A stretch of 15,570 nt of DNA, from contig HF995321.1 of assembly GCA_000432275.1 (NCBI GenBank), positions 40,215-55,784 on the forward strand, written 5' to 3'. Of the stretch, positions 7,035-14,489 are shown one piece after another. Under the pieces are notes generated by a model. The model did no database searches. It was not told the origin of the DNA and was given only the letters and a program-made list of their open reading frames with translations. Each line of letters opens with the position of its first letter. Positions within the stretch are counted from its first letter, which is position 1. The DNA comes from Proteobacteria bacterium CAG:495 (GTDB lineage: Bacteria; Pseudomonadota; Alphaproteobacteria; RF32; CAG-239). The translations under genes and the position numbers were made by a program.

Positions 7035-7931
7035 ATGTCCGAAGACGATAACAGCCGACACGGTTTTTGCAGTTTCGTTAAAAGTTTCTTTAACCGCAGA
7101 CAACCCGAAACCGTCCGCGAAACCATTGAAGATTTGCTGGAAGAAGCCAACATCAACGGCGAAGAACAGTTTAGCGCACACGAACAGCTGTTATTAAACA
7201 ATATCCTTTGCCTGCGTGACAAAAAATGCGGCGATGCCATGATTCCCCGGGCCGACATTGTCGGTTTTCCCGAAAGCGGCAACGTCGGAGACCTTGCCCG
7301 CTTAATGACGACGAAAGGTCACTCCCGTATTCCCGTTTATCGGGAGTCTTTGGACGACATCGTCGGCGTTGTCCACGTTATAGACTTGGTCAAATGCCTG
7401 CTGTCCGGCAAAAAAAATGTTAAAGTTGCCGACATTGTAACCTCTAACGTAAGATTCGTTCCGCCGTCAATGCGCGTTCTTGACCTGTTGAAAGATATGC
7501 AGCTGAACAAAATCCATATGGCAATGGTCGTTGACGAATACGGAGGGATAGACGGCCTCATAACCATTGAAGACCTGTTGGAAGAAATCGTCGGCGATAT
7601 TGAAGACGAATATGATTTGGATGAAGAACCCGTAATCACCGTTCAGGAAAACGGCGTCATTATTGCCGATGCCAAGGCGGAACTGTCCGAAATCAAAGAA
7701 ATCGCCCAAATTGACTTGTCCGAAGAACAAAAAAACGGAGAACTCGAAATAGAAACGCTGGGCGGCTTGGTTTTTCATATAGCCCAGCGCATACCCAACC
7801 GCGGTGAAATAATCGAAAACACAAACGGCGTCAAATTCCGGATTTTGGATGTTGACCCTCGGCGCATAAAAAAAATTATGATTTTACCGCCATACAACAA
7901 TGAGGAAAAAAGCATTGTCGATGACAGGTAA
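7035..7931 (+). CDS. corC: CorC/TlyC-type CBS-domain protein (HlyC/CorC family)
   Basis: 298 residues. A soluble protein with a tandem CBS pair (about 65-125 and 130-190) and a C-terminal CorC_HlyC domain (about 200-283). Typical marks are 'MIPRADI' (69-75), 'HSRIPVY' (96-102), 'VVDEYGGIDGLITIEDLLEEIVGDI' spread over 165-189, and 'ETLGGLVFHIAQRIPNRGE' near 240-258. The membrane DUF21 domain of longer homologues is absent, as in E. coli CorC. Proposed roles are magnesium/cobalt efflux or nucleotide sensing; the 'haemolysin' name found for the family is historical. The start ATG at 7035 is 7 nt after ybeY, with AGGAG 10 nt upstream overlapping the ybeY stop. The end overlaps lnt by 11 nt. Confidence 0.94.
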   Translation: MSEDDNSRHGFCSFVKSFFNRRQPETVRETIEDLLEEANINGEEQFSAHEQLLLNNILCLRDKKCGDAMIPRADIVGFPESGNVGDLARLMTTKGHSRIPVYRESLDDIVGVVHVIDLVKCLLSGKKNVKVADIVTSNVRFVPPSMRVLDLLKDMQLNKIHMAMVVDEYGGIDGLITIEDLLEEIVGDIEDEYDLDEEPVITVQENGVIIADAKAELSEIKEIAQIDLSEEQKNGELEIETLGGLVFHIAQRIPNRGEIIENTNGVKFRILDVDPRRIKKIMILPPYNNEEKSIVDDR

Positions 7932-9444
7932 AATTCTCCGGCATCCTAATATTTTAGCCTTTGTCTGCGGAAGCTTGTGCGTAGGGGCTCTTCCTCCGTA
8001 CTATCTTTTTCCGCTGCTGTTTGCCGGCCTTTCCGGACTACTTTGCCTGATAGACGGGGCGCCGTCTTCCCGAAAAGCGTTCGGTATTGCCTACGCATTC
8101 GGCTTTGCCTTTTTCGCTTTCGGGCTGTCCTGGATTGGCAACGCTTTGTTGATTGACGCCCAAACTTTCGGATGGCTTTATCCGGTTGTGTTTTTAGCCT
8201 GCGGATTTTTCTTCGGACTGTTTATCGCTGTTCCCGGATGGCTGGCTTTCCGTCTTTTTCATTCTCCCGCATCTCGCTGGCTGGCCTTTTCGTCCTTTTG
8301 GGTTTTGTTTGAATGGATACGCAGCTTTATCCTCACCGGCTTTCCCTGGAATCTGCTTGGCTCGGTCTTCGCTTTCAGCCCCGAAATGATTCAGTTTGCT
8401 TCTCAAGCGGGAACCTACGGTTTGTCCCTCATTTGCCTGCTGTCCTGCTCGGCACCCTATTTTTACCTTCGCCGCAGAACGCAAAAAAATCTGGCGGCTG
8501 CCATCTGTATTCCCCTTGTCGGATTGGGCTTCCTTTACGGATTCGGCTACTTCCGGCTGCCCCGGCACCCTCTGCCGCAGTCAGCAACCGTCATCCGCCT
8601 GGTTCAGCCGGCGATCCCTCAGGCAATGAAGTGGAATCCCCAAACCCTGGAAAACAACTTCCAAAAATATATCAGCATGTCAAAGGCTCCCGGCCGGGAA
8701 AAAGTCAGTCTCGTCATTTGGGGCGAGACGGCCGCGCCGTTTCCGCTCGACATGGATGAACCGCATCTTCTGAACATTGCGGATGCGGTTCCGCCGCAAG
8801 GCCATCTGGTTACCGGACTGGTGCGTTATGAATTTACCTCTCCCCGCAGCCACCGGGCGTACAATTCGATGTTCGTCATCAACAAAAAGGCCGAAATCGT
8901 CGACTATTACGATAAATCACACCTGGTTCCGTTCGGTGAATACATCCCCCTTCGCAGCTGGCTGCCCCAATGGATACGTCCGGTCGCCAACGCCATCGGA
9001 ACTTTTAAGGCCGGTTCCGGCCCCCGCCGCATAAGCGTTCCCGGTCTTCCTTCTTTTGGAGGACTCATCTGCTACGAAATAATTTTCCCGCATCAAATTA
9101 TCAATCCAAACGAGCGCCCCCAATGGCTGATAAACCTCACCAACGACGGTTGGTACGGAGAATCGGCAGGACCGTACCAGCACCTGGTAACGACACAACT
9201 GAGAGCCGTAGAAGAAGGAATCAGCATTGCCCGGGTTGCCAACACCGGAATCAGCGCCTTAATTTCACCTTTTGGTACGATTTTAGGACAAATTTCTCTT
9301 AATAAGTCTGAAATCTTAGATATAAATCTGCCCCAATTGACACAGTTTTCCACAACCTATAGTTATTATGGCGATATAACCGTATTAATAACGCTGATTT
9401 TCAATTTTATACTTGCATTTTACTTATCTTCACGTAATCTGTGA
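7921..9444 (+). CDS. lnt: Lnt: apolipoprotein N-acyltransferase
   Basis: 507 residues, normal for the family. Inner-membrane enzyme that transfers a third acyl chain from phospholipid to the N-terminal Cys of lipoproteins. The N-terminal half (about 10-210) has six or so hydrophobic segments. The C-terminal half is a periplasmic nitrilase domain with the full triad: E269 ('IWGETA'), K332 ('YYDKSHLVPFGEY') and C384 ('GGLICYEIIFP'). 'LTNDGWYG' (406-413) and a last transmembrane segment (about 486-501) complete the match. Starts are ambiguous: ATG 7921 (used), TTG 7915 with GAGGA 8 nt upstream, and ATG 7900. The overlap with corC implies coupled translation. The last 180 nt are more AT-rich than the rest of the gene. 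Confidence 0.95.
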   Translation: MTGKILRHPNILAFVCGSLCVGALPPYYLFPLLFAGLSGLLCLIDGAPSSRKAFGIAYAFGFAFFAFGLSWIGNALLIDAQTFGWLYPVVFLACGFFFGLFIAVPGWLAFRLFHSPASRWLAFSSFWVLFEWIRSFILTGFPWNLLGSVFAFSPEMIQFASQAGTYGLSLICLLSCSAPYFYLRRRTQKNLAAAICIPLVGLGFLYGFGYFRLPRHPLPQSATVIRLVQPAIPQAMKWNPQTLENNFQKYISMSKAPGREKVSLVIWGETAAPFPLDMDEPHLLNIADAVPPQGHLVTGLVRYEFTSPRSHRAYNSMFVINKKAEIVDYYDKSHLVPFGEYIPLRSWLPQWIRPVANAIGTFKAGSGPRRISVPGLPSFGGLICYEIIFPHQIINPNERPQWLINLTNDGWYGESAGPYQHLVTTQLRAVEEGISIARVANTGISALISPFGTILGQISLNKSEILDINLPQLTQFSTTYSYYGDITVLITLIFNFILAFYLSSRNL

Positions 9445-9519
9445 CTCAGATTTTTTCTATCTGAATTCCGATATGATAAACATCTGGTTTAGAATATAAC
9501 ATATTATATAAAAAATTTG

Positions 9520-9548
9520 TTGACGATTGTTGCTGAAAATCATATGAA
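9520..9548 (+). promoter_or_regulatory. Sigma-70-type promoter for the Xre regulator gene
   Basis: TTGACG (9520-9525, 5 of 6) and TATGAA (9543-9548, 4 of 6) are exactly 17 nt apart and lie 37 nt before the start codon of the Xre gene. The DNA just upstream (about 9491-9517) is almost pure A/T and could act as an UP element. The 141-nt gap after lnt is the largest within the + strand block before metK, which fits a separate promoter. Confidence 0.55.
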
Positions 9549-9585
9549 TAAAAATATAGAACCAGTGGAAAGGAAAAAATAAACA

Positions 9586-10077
9586 ATGACAAAAGAAATC
9601 GTAAAAAGATCAAGCCGCGGCAGAACCCCTCAAGGTGAGCCCAATCCCATTGACGTTCATGTTGGTAACAGAATTCGCCTTCGGCGCACTCTCCTGGGGC
9701 TGAGTCAGGAAAAGCTGGCATCCCTCCTTGGTCTGACATTTCAACAGGTTCAAAAATATGAGCGCGGAATGAATCGCGTTGGCGCCAGCCGTTTATGGGA
9801 TATTGGTAAAGTTTTGGAAGTACCTATCAACTTCTTCTATGAAGATATGGATAAATCGGTTGCCAGCCAAAGCCCCCGTATGTTCAGTCTTCCGGACAGC
9901 CAGCCGGCTTTCCTTGCCGAAGAAGATGAAGTTTATGATTCCGACCCGATGCAGCGTCAGGAAACCATTGAGCTCGTCAAGGCTTATTATAAAATTCCTA
10001 ACCGTAAAGCAGCCAAACACATGTTTGACCTTATTATTGCAATGTCAAAAACGACTTATAATAACGATGAAGACTAA
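9586..10077 (+). CDS. Xre-family HTH transcriptional regulator
   Basis: 163 residues. Cytosolic DNA-binding protein with a lambda-repressor-type HTH at about 24-80: 'NRIRLRRTLLGLSQEKLASLLG' forms the first helices (in two parts, 28-49), 'LTFQQVQKYERG' (50-61) is the recognition helix, and 'GASRLWDIGKVLEVPINFFY' closes the fold. A Pro/Ser-rich, acidic linker (about 86-122) leads to a short helical C-terminus (about 123-155) that may serve for dimerisation. No ligand-binding domain is visible. Closely similar proteins with 'PNPIDVHVG' before the HTH are widespread in Alphaproteobacteria between lnt and metK. It has its own promoter and is followed by an intrinsic terminator. The target genes are unknown; its place next to metK is suggestive only. 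The ribosome site is AAAGGA, 11 nt before the ATG. Confidence 0.93.
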   Translation: MTKEIVKRSSRGRTPQGEPNPIDVHVGNRIRLRRTLLGLSQEKLASLLGLTFQQVQKYERGMNRVGASRLWDIGKVLEVPINFFYEDMDKSVASQSPRMFSLPDSQPAFLAEEDEVYDSDPMQRQETIELVKAYYKIPNRKAAKHMFDLIIAMSKTTYNNDED

Positions 10078-10094
10078 AAGTTTTCATTCTTCAT

Positions 10095-10127
10095 AAAAAA
10101 GAGCTGGTATTTTGCCGGCTTTTTTTT
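10095..10127 (+). terminator. Intrinsic terminator after the Xre gene
   Basis: GCTGG (10103-10107) pairs with CCGGC (10115-10119), with one G-U wobble and a 7-nt loop. The stem is extended by the A-rich left side against the eight-T tract (10120-10127). It lies 18 nt after the Xre stop and 46 nt before metK, so it separates the two or acts as an attenuator. Confidence 0.75.
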
Positions 10128-10173
10128 ATGATGGAAACAAATTACCACGACCATCTTTATCAGGATATGTTTT

Positions 10174-11334
10174 ATGAGCACCTTATTCACCAGCGAATCA
10201 GTTTCCGAAGGCCATCCCGACAAGGTTTGCGATGCCGTTTCCGACGCCCTCCTCGATCTCCATCTCGAAAAAGATCCCTGCGCCCGCACCGCAATAGAAA
10301 CAATGGCGACGACCAATCGTATCATTATTGCCGGAGAAACCTCGGCTGCCGTTTGTCCTGACGCCGACGAAATCGAAACGGCAATCCGCCGTACCGTAAA
10401 AAACATCGGTTATGAACAGACCGGATTTAACTGGAAAGATGTACAAATAACCAATCTCCTCCACGCTCAGTCCGCTGACATCGCCCTCGGCGTAGACCGT
10501 ATGGGCGCCGGAGACCAGGGCATCATGTTCGGTTATGCCAAAAACGAACCCGGATTCGACTGTTGTTATATGCCCCTGGCCATAAAACTGGCTCACAAAA
10601 TACTGAGCAACCTGAGCCAAGCCCGCCACCGCAAAGAAATCTGCGGACTCGGCCCCGACGCCAAAAGCCAGGTTACGGTAGAATATGATGACAACGGACA
10701 TCCTGTTGGCATTCGTAAAATTGTCGTCTCAACCCAGCACAGTCCTGATATGACTCTGAACGAACTCCGTCCGCTGGTCAAAAAATATATTGCGGCCGCA
10801 CTGCCTGACGGTTGGATGCCTCAAGATGACAACATCCTGATAAACCCCACCGGACGTTTTGTTATCGGCGGTCCGGACGGCGACTGCGGACTTACCGGCA
10901 GAAAAATCATCGTTGACACTTATGGCGGCTATGCCCCTCACGGCGGCGGCGCCTTTTCGGGAAAAGATGCGACTAAAGTTGACCGCTCTGCCGCTTATAT
11001 GCTCCGCTACCTGGCCAAAAACGTTGTGGCGGCAGGTCTCGCCGACGAATGTCTCCTCCAGGTTTCATACGCCATCGGCGTTTCTGATCCGTTGTCTTTT
11101 TACATCAATACGAACAATACCGCAAAAGTCGATGAACAGCGTATTCTGACCGTTTTAAGAGAACTGGTCGACCTCACTCCCTGCGGTCTTATAAAACATC
11201 TTGAATTGCAAAAACCGATTTACCTCCCTACCAGTTCTTACGGACATTTCGGACGCGTTCCCGGAACCGACGGAACCTTTTCTTGGGAAAGACTAACACT
11301 TCAAAAGGAACTCTCTGATGCTTTTAAAAGATAA
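10174..11334 (+). CDS. metK: MetK: S-adenosylmethionine synthetase
   Basis: 386 residues, typical length. Makes SAM from methionine and ATP; forms a tetramer of paired dimers in the cytosol and needs Mg and K ions. Signatures are 'FTSESVSEGHPDK' (5-17, with H14 and D16 of the active site), 'GAGDQGIMFGYA' (111-122) and the P-loop-like 'GGGAFSGKD' (257-265) followed by 'TKVDRSAAY'. ATG at 10174 has AGGAT 7 nt upstream. The gene overlaps trmB by 17 nt, so the two are co-translated; TrmB and MiaB in this block both use SAM. No clear promoter is seen in the 46 nt between the terminator and the ATG. Confidence 0.98.
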   Translation: MSTLFTSESVSEGHPDKVCDAVSDALLDLHLEKDPCARTAIETMATTNRIIIAGETSAAVCPDADEIETAIRRTVKNIGYEQTGFNWKDVQITNLLHAQSADIALGVDRMGAGDQGIMFGYAKNEPGFDCCYMPLAIKLAHKILSNLSQARHRKEICGLGPDAKSQVTVEYDDNGHPVGIRKIVVSTQHSPDMTLNELRPLVKKYIAAALPDGWMPQDDNILINPTGRFVIGGPDGDCGLTGRKIIVDTYGGYAPHGGGAFSGKDATKVDRSAAYMLRYLAKNVVAAGLADECLLQVSYAIGVSDPLSFYINTNNTAKVDEQRILTVLRELVDLTPCGLIKHLELQKPIYLPTSSYGHFGRVPGTDGTFSWERLTLQKELSDAFKR

Positions 11335-12058
11335 CTTTGTTTCCGAACAGCCTAAATTTTACGGACGTCGTCAGGGACGTCGGATTCGGAAAGCCAAAAC
11401 CACGCTGCTTGACGCTTTTTTGCCCCGCTTGCAAATAAACGACGACACCGTTTTTGAAAAAGAACGGCTTTTCGGACTGCCGGTAGAACAGGTTTGCCTT
11501 GAAATCGGCTTCGGAAACGGAGAACACCTTGCCGGACAAGCTCTGAAAAATCCTCACACCGGCTTTATCGGCGCTGAAGTTTTCAAAAACGGCGTGGCAA
11601 ATCTCCTGACTTTAATCACCGGCATCAAACAAGCTTCGGAAGTGCCTGATAAAATCGCCTTATTGCCGGAACGCACCGACAACATTCGCATATACGACGA
11701 TGATATGCGTTTGCTGTTTCCCCGGATTCCGGATGCTTTTCTGGACAAGGTATTTGTTTTGTTCCCGGACCCCTGGCCTAAAAAACGCCATGCCGGCAGA
11801 CGTTTCATAAACCCCGATAACCTGGCGCAAATTGCCCGAATTCTGAAAAAAGGCGGCATTCTCCGGGTGGCAACCGATCACAAAGTTTACAAGGGCTGGA
11901 CCTTGCGACAGCTTGATGCCGACAAAAATTTCCGATGGACGGCAACCTGCGGAAACGATTGGAAGCGCGAGCCTGAAGACTGGGTCCAAACCAAATACCA
12001 ACGCAAGGCCGTCAGAGAAGGACGACGTCCCGTATTTTTGGACTTTGAACGTATTTAA
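11318..12058 (+). CDS. trmB: TrmB: tRNA (guanine-N7-)-methyltransferase
   Basis: 246 residues. Class I SAM-dependent methyltransferase that forms m7G46 in the variable loop of tRNAs. SAM-binding motif I is 'LEIGFGNGEH' (61-70). The family-specific 'FPDPWPKKRH' (149-158), 'RRFINPDNL' (161-169), 'LRVATDH' (182-188) and 'TKYQRKA' (225-231, matching the usual T-x-Y-E-x-K motif with Gln in place of Glu) are present. The N-terminal 'FYGRRQGRRIRKAK' (14-27) is the usual basic segment of alphaproteobacterial TrmB. The start lies inside metK, with AAGGA 8 nt upstream. It is the last gene of the conserved block. Confidence 0.96.
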   Translation: MLLKDNFVSEQPKFYGRRQGRRIRKAKTTLLDAFLPRLQINDDTVFEKERLFGLPVEQVCLEIGFGNGEHLAGQALKNPHTGFIGAEVFKNGVANLLTLITGIKQASEVPDKIALLPERTDNIRIYDDDMRLLFPRIPDAFLDKVFVLFPDPWPKKRHAGRRFINPDNLAQIARILKKGGILRVATDHKVYKGWTLRQLDADKNFRWTATCGNDWKREPEDWVQTKYQRKAVREGRRPVFLDFERI

Positions 12059-12060
12059 CC

Positions 12061-12090
12061 TTGCTAAATACCGTTTTTAAGGTATATATT
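12061..12090 (+). promoter_or_regulatory. Candidate promoter for the sugar porter gene
   Basis: TTGCTA (12061-12066, 4 of 6) and TATATT (12085-12090, 5 of 6) with an 18-nt spacer, 38 nt before the ATG. A small inverted repeat, ATACC/GGTAT, lies between the two elements (about 12068-12085) and could be an operator or chance. The gap after trmB shows no terminator. Confidence 0.35.
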
Positions 12091-12128
12091 ATATAGGTAA
12101 CGCCGCTATTATCAAAAGGAGATGCACC

Positions 12129-13499
12129 ATGCTGAAATCTGTAAAGAAAAGACATCTGTGGCTTTATATAATCGCTGTGGTGGCATCTTTAGGCGGTTTG
12201 CTTTCCGGTTTTGACACCGGAGTCATTTCCGGCGCCTTGATTTTCATTAACGAAACCTGGAGTATGACACCGCTTGAACAGGGCTGGGTCGTAAGTTCCG
12301 CCATTGTCGGTGCCGTTATCGGCGCTGCTCTGAACGGCGTGCTTTCCGATATTTACGGGCGAAAGAAAATTATCATCGCCACCGGCATCATCTTTGCCCT
12401 GGGTTCCGTTTTTTGTGCCTACGCAGTCAGCGTTCATTGGTTGATGGCCTCACGAATGATTATCGGTTTGGCCGTCGGTATGGTAAACTTTATTATTCCG
12501 CTGTACCTGTCAGAAATCTCTCCGCAAAAAATACGCGGAATGCTGGTTTCTCTTTTTCAGCTTGCAATTACCGCCGGAATTTTATTCTCCTACCTCATCA
12601 ACCGCGTTTTTGCCAATGCCGAATACAACTGGCGCTGGATGTTGGGAGCTGGCCTGGTTCCCGCCGTCATACTCCTGGTCGGCATTGCTTTCCTGGGAGA
12701 TACGCCGCGTTGGCTGATTAGCAAAAACCGGGAAGACGAGGCAAAAGACATTTTCAAAAAAATTGATCCCGATACGGACCCCGAACATCAAATTTCGGAA
12801 ATAAAAGCTAATATTGCCGCCCAAAACCGCCAAAAAGCAGGATTTCAAAAATGGATGTTAATGCCGGTTTTCGTCGGTATCGGCATTATGTTCGTACAAA
12901 TCTGTACCGGCATCAACACCATCATTTACTATACCACAACCATATTTAAAATTGCCGGATTCAGCTCTACCATCGGTGCGATTTATGCAACCATCGGTAT
13001 CGGAACCGTAAACTTTTTAATGACTTTGGTCGCTATTTTCTTCACCGACAAATGGGGACGCAAACCTCTGCTTTACATTGGCCTCTGGGGCATTCTGATA
13101 AGCCTGCTCTCTTTGGGATTTGCATTCCATTATTCGGACGTATTGGGAGAAAGCCTCAAGTGGATAGCCGTCGGCAGCGTTGTTTTGTATATCGCTTCCT
13201 TTGCTATGAGTCTCGGTCCCATCGGCTGGATATTGGTTTCGGAAATCCTGCCGTTAAAAATCCGCGGATTTGCCATGAGCCTTTGTACCGTGGCCAATTT
13301 CGGATTTAACTTTATAGTCGTATTGAGCTTTTTGCCGCTGATAAATTCCATCGGAGAAGCCCGTACTTTCTGGATTTTTGCACTGATTGCCGCTCTTTCT
13401 CTGCTCTTCGTTTACTTCTTTGTTCCCGAAACCAAAGGCATTTCGCTTGAAAAAATTGAACGAAACTGGAGAAACCGGGTTTCCGCCCGCAAATTTTAA
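12129..13499 (+). CDS. MFS sugar porter (XylE/GalP-type sugar:H+ symporter)
   Basis: 456 residues with about 12 hydrophobic segments in two halves joined by a cytosolic loop (about 190-243). Sugar-porter family marks are 'GFDTGVISGA' (27-36), 'DIYGRKK' (74-80), 'IPLYLSEISPQKIRG' (123-137), 'GDTPRWL' (190-196), 'TGINTIIYY' (260-268), 'DKWGRKP' (307-313), 'SEILPLKIRG' (371-380) and 'PETKG' (433-437). These match proton-coupled sugar transporters such as those for xylose, galactose, arabinose or glucose; the substrate cannot be read from the motifs. A strong AAAAGGAG site lies 7 nt upstream of the ATG. It is a single gene with its own candidate promoter and a strong terminator. No sugar catabolic gene is nearby. 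In many alphaproteobacteria rimP-nusA follow trmB, so this gene marks a break in the usual order. Confidence 0.93.
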   Translation: MLKSVKKRHLWLYIIAVVASLGGLLSGFDTGVISGALIFINETWSMTPLEQGWVVSSAIVGAVIGAALNGVLSDIYGRKKIIIATGIIFALGSVFCAYAVSVHWLMASRMIIGLAVGMVNFIIPLYLSEISPQKIRGMLVSLFQLAITAGILFSYLINRVFANAEYNWRWMLGAGLVPAVILLVGIAFLGDTPRWLISKNREDEAKDIFKKIDPDTDPEHQISEIKANIAAQNRQKAGFQKWMLMPVFVGIGIMFVQICTGINTIIYYTTTIFKIAGFSSTIGAIYATIGIGTVNFLMTLVAIFFTDKWGRKPLLYIGLWGILISLLSLGFAFHYSDVLGESLKWIAVGSVVLYIASFAMSLGPIGWILVSEILPLKIRGFAMSLCTVANFGFNFIVVLSFLPLINSIGEARTFWIFALIAALSLLFVYFFVPETKGISLEKIERNWRNRVSARKF

Positions 13500-13504
13500 T
13501 CTCT

Positions 13505-13533
13505 GCCCCGGATAAAAACCGGGGCTTTTTCTT
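13505..13533 (+). terminator. Intrinsic terminator after the sugar porter gene
   Basis: Perfect 7-bp stem GCCCCGG (13505-13511) / CCGGGGC (13519-13525), 7-nt A-rich loop, then TTTTTCTT. It lies 5 nt after the stop codon. Confidence 0.9.
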
Positions 13534-13672
13534 AATGCAGAATTCTTGGTATAAGTTTGCAAATCTTTGTTTTTTTATTGATTCTTTATGGTGAACGGTA
13601 TTAGATGTTAAATAGTAAAAAGTGCTTTCACGGCTTTTTATTAAAAACGCACTAAAACATAAGGAGTTCACT

Positions 13673-14044
13673 ATGGACATCGAAAAAATCAAAGCCTTGT
13701 TCAACACCTACTTCGTAGATGTGTTGAAAAATCACTATACCGACTTCAACGGCCGTGCCAACCGTCCGCAATACTGGTATTTTGTTCTGTTTGTATTCAT
13801 CATCAGCCTGGTTCTGGGCATCATTGACAGCATATTGTTCGGCCGGCAGATTCTCGGCCTGATATTCTCTCTGGCCATTCTGGTTCCCAGCATCGGTTTG
13901 GGCGTTCGCCGTCTTCATGACCTGGGTCGTCCCGGTTGGTGGTATTTTGGCGTTCTCATTCCCATCGTAGGCCCGATTGCTTTGCTGGTACTGTTTTGCA
14001 TGAAAGGTGAAGATAAGGACAACGCTTACGGCAAAAAAGCCTAA
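13673..14044 (+). CDS. DUF805-family small membrane protein
   Basis: 123 residues. Signatures of DUF805 are 'DFNGRANRPQYWYF' (24-37), 'RRLHDLGRPGWWYF' (79-92) and the C-terminal 'GEDKDNAYG' (112-120). Three hydrophobic segments (about 35-55, 61-77 and 91-110) predict an inner-membrane protein. The family (YhaH/YhaI in E. coli) has no established function and is often found in stress or prophage-neighbouring loci. I chose the ATG at 13673, with a strong AAGGAG 6 nt upstream, rather than an earlier in-frame ATG at 13622. The gene stands alone between two terminators. Its 173-nt upstream region is AT-rich and has a small hairpin (13621-13653) just before the ribosome site; no confident promoter was seen. 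Confidence 0.9.
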   Translation: MDIEKIKALFNTYFVDVLKNHYTDFNGRANRPQYWYFVLFVFIISLVLGIIDSILFGRQILGLIFSLAILVPSIGLGVRRLHDLGRPGWWYFGVLIPIVGPIALLVLFCMKGEDKDNAYGKKA

Positions 14045-14048
14045 ATAT

Positions 14049-14080
14049 AAAAAACCTCCGGTTCATTCGGAGGTTTTTTT
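14049..14080 (+). terminator. Intrinsic terminator after the DUF805 gene
   Basis: AACCTCCG / CGGAGGTT form an 8-bp stem around loop GTTCATT, with an A-run before and seven Ts after. It could also work on the - strand, because the A-run gives a T-run there. Confidence 0.9.
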
Positions 14081-14162
14081 ATGCCCTGTTTCATTAAAAC
14101 AACTTCAAAAAAACATAACTCGGCTTATTTATTTTCCATAATAAAAAACAAAGGAGAAAAAT

Positions 14163-14453
14163 ATGCAGCAGACCCCACGGACAAATCCCGCAACAAAATC
14201 ACGACCGCGTTATGAAGACGTAATCGTCAAAGACTTCAGCAACGAACCATTTTTTGATGATGACGGACAGGACTTTGAAGTAAAGACCATCAAAGAAGAA
14301 CGACTGATTGATCCCCTTCCTGAATTGGACGACACCATAACTTTCCGCGAAGATATGTATAACTTCGGCGACGAAGAAGACCTTCCCGACAGCGATCGCG
14401 AAACAGAATGCCGCACTCAGGGAATTTCCCGCAGCAAATATTTTAACCGCTAA
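14163..14453 (+). CDS. Small acidic protein of unknown function
   Basis: 96 residues, not recognised. About a quarter of the residues are Asp or Glu, clustered at 32-39 ('DDDGQDFE'), 54-57 and 70-82. The N-terminal 17 residues are Pro/Thr/Arg-rich and basic, and the last 12 are basic ('SRSKYFNR'). No hydrophobic segment or Cys pattern suggests a membrane or metal site; C83 is the only Cys. It is likely largely disordered, perhaps an adaptor or anti-aggregation-type protein (inference). A strong AAAGGAG site lies 6 nt before the ATG, which argues for a real, well-translated gene. It sits between the DUF805 terminator and a shared hairpin, convergent to the YghA-type gene. Confidence 0.7.
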   Translation: MQQTPRTNPATKSRPRYEDVIVKDFSNEPFFDDDGQDFEVKTIKEERLIDPLPELDDTITFREDMYNFGDEEDLPDSDRETECRTQGISRSKYFNR

Positions 14454-14487
14454 AAAAATCCCCTGTCTGTGACAGACAGGGGAAATA
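14452..14487 (-). terminator. Intrinsic terminator of the YghA-type gene, possibly bidirectional
   Basis: A perfect 10-bp stem, CCCCTGTCTG (14460-14469) / CAGACAGGGG (14473-14482), with a TGA loop. On the - strand it is followed by ATTTTTTT, a good terminator for the dehydrogenase gene. On the + strand the following AAATATTTT is a weaker T-tract for the acidic protein gene. Confidence 0.85.
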
Positions 14488-14489
14488 TT

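Noticed and set aside
7028..7051. Short ATG frame between ybeY and corC
   Set aside because: It encodes seven codons and overlaps the corC start in another frame. The AGGAG site better serves the corC ATG at 7035.
9446..9464. Inverted repeat TCAGAT/ATCTGA after lnt as a terminator
   Set aside because: The stem is only 6 bp and AT-rich, and the T-run is in the loop rather than after the stem.
10078..10173. SAM riboswitch before metK
   Set aside because: The 96-nt gap is filled by an ordinary terminator and a ribosome site; no pseudoknot or conserved SAM-I/SAM-II pattern could be seen.
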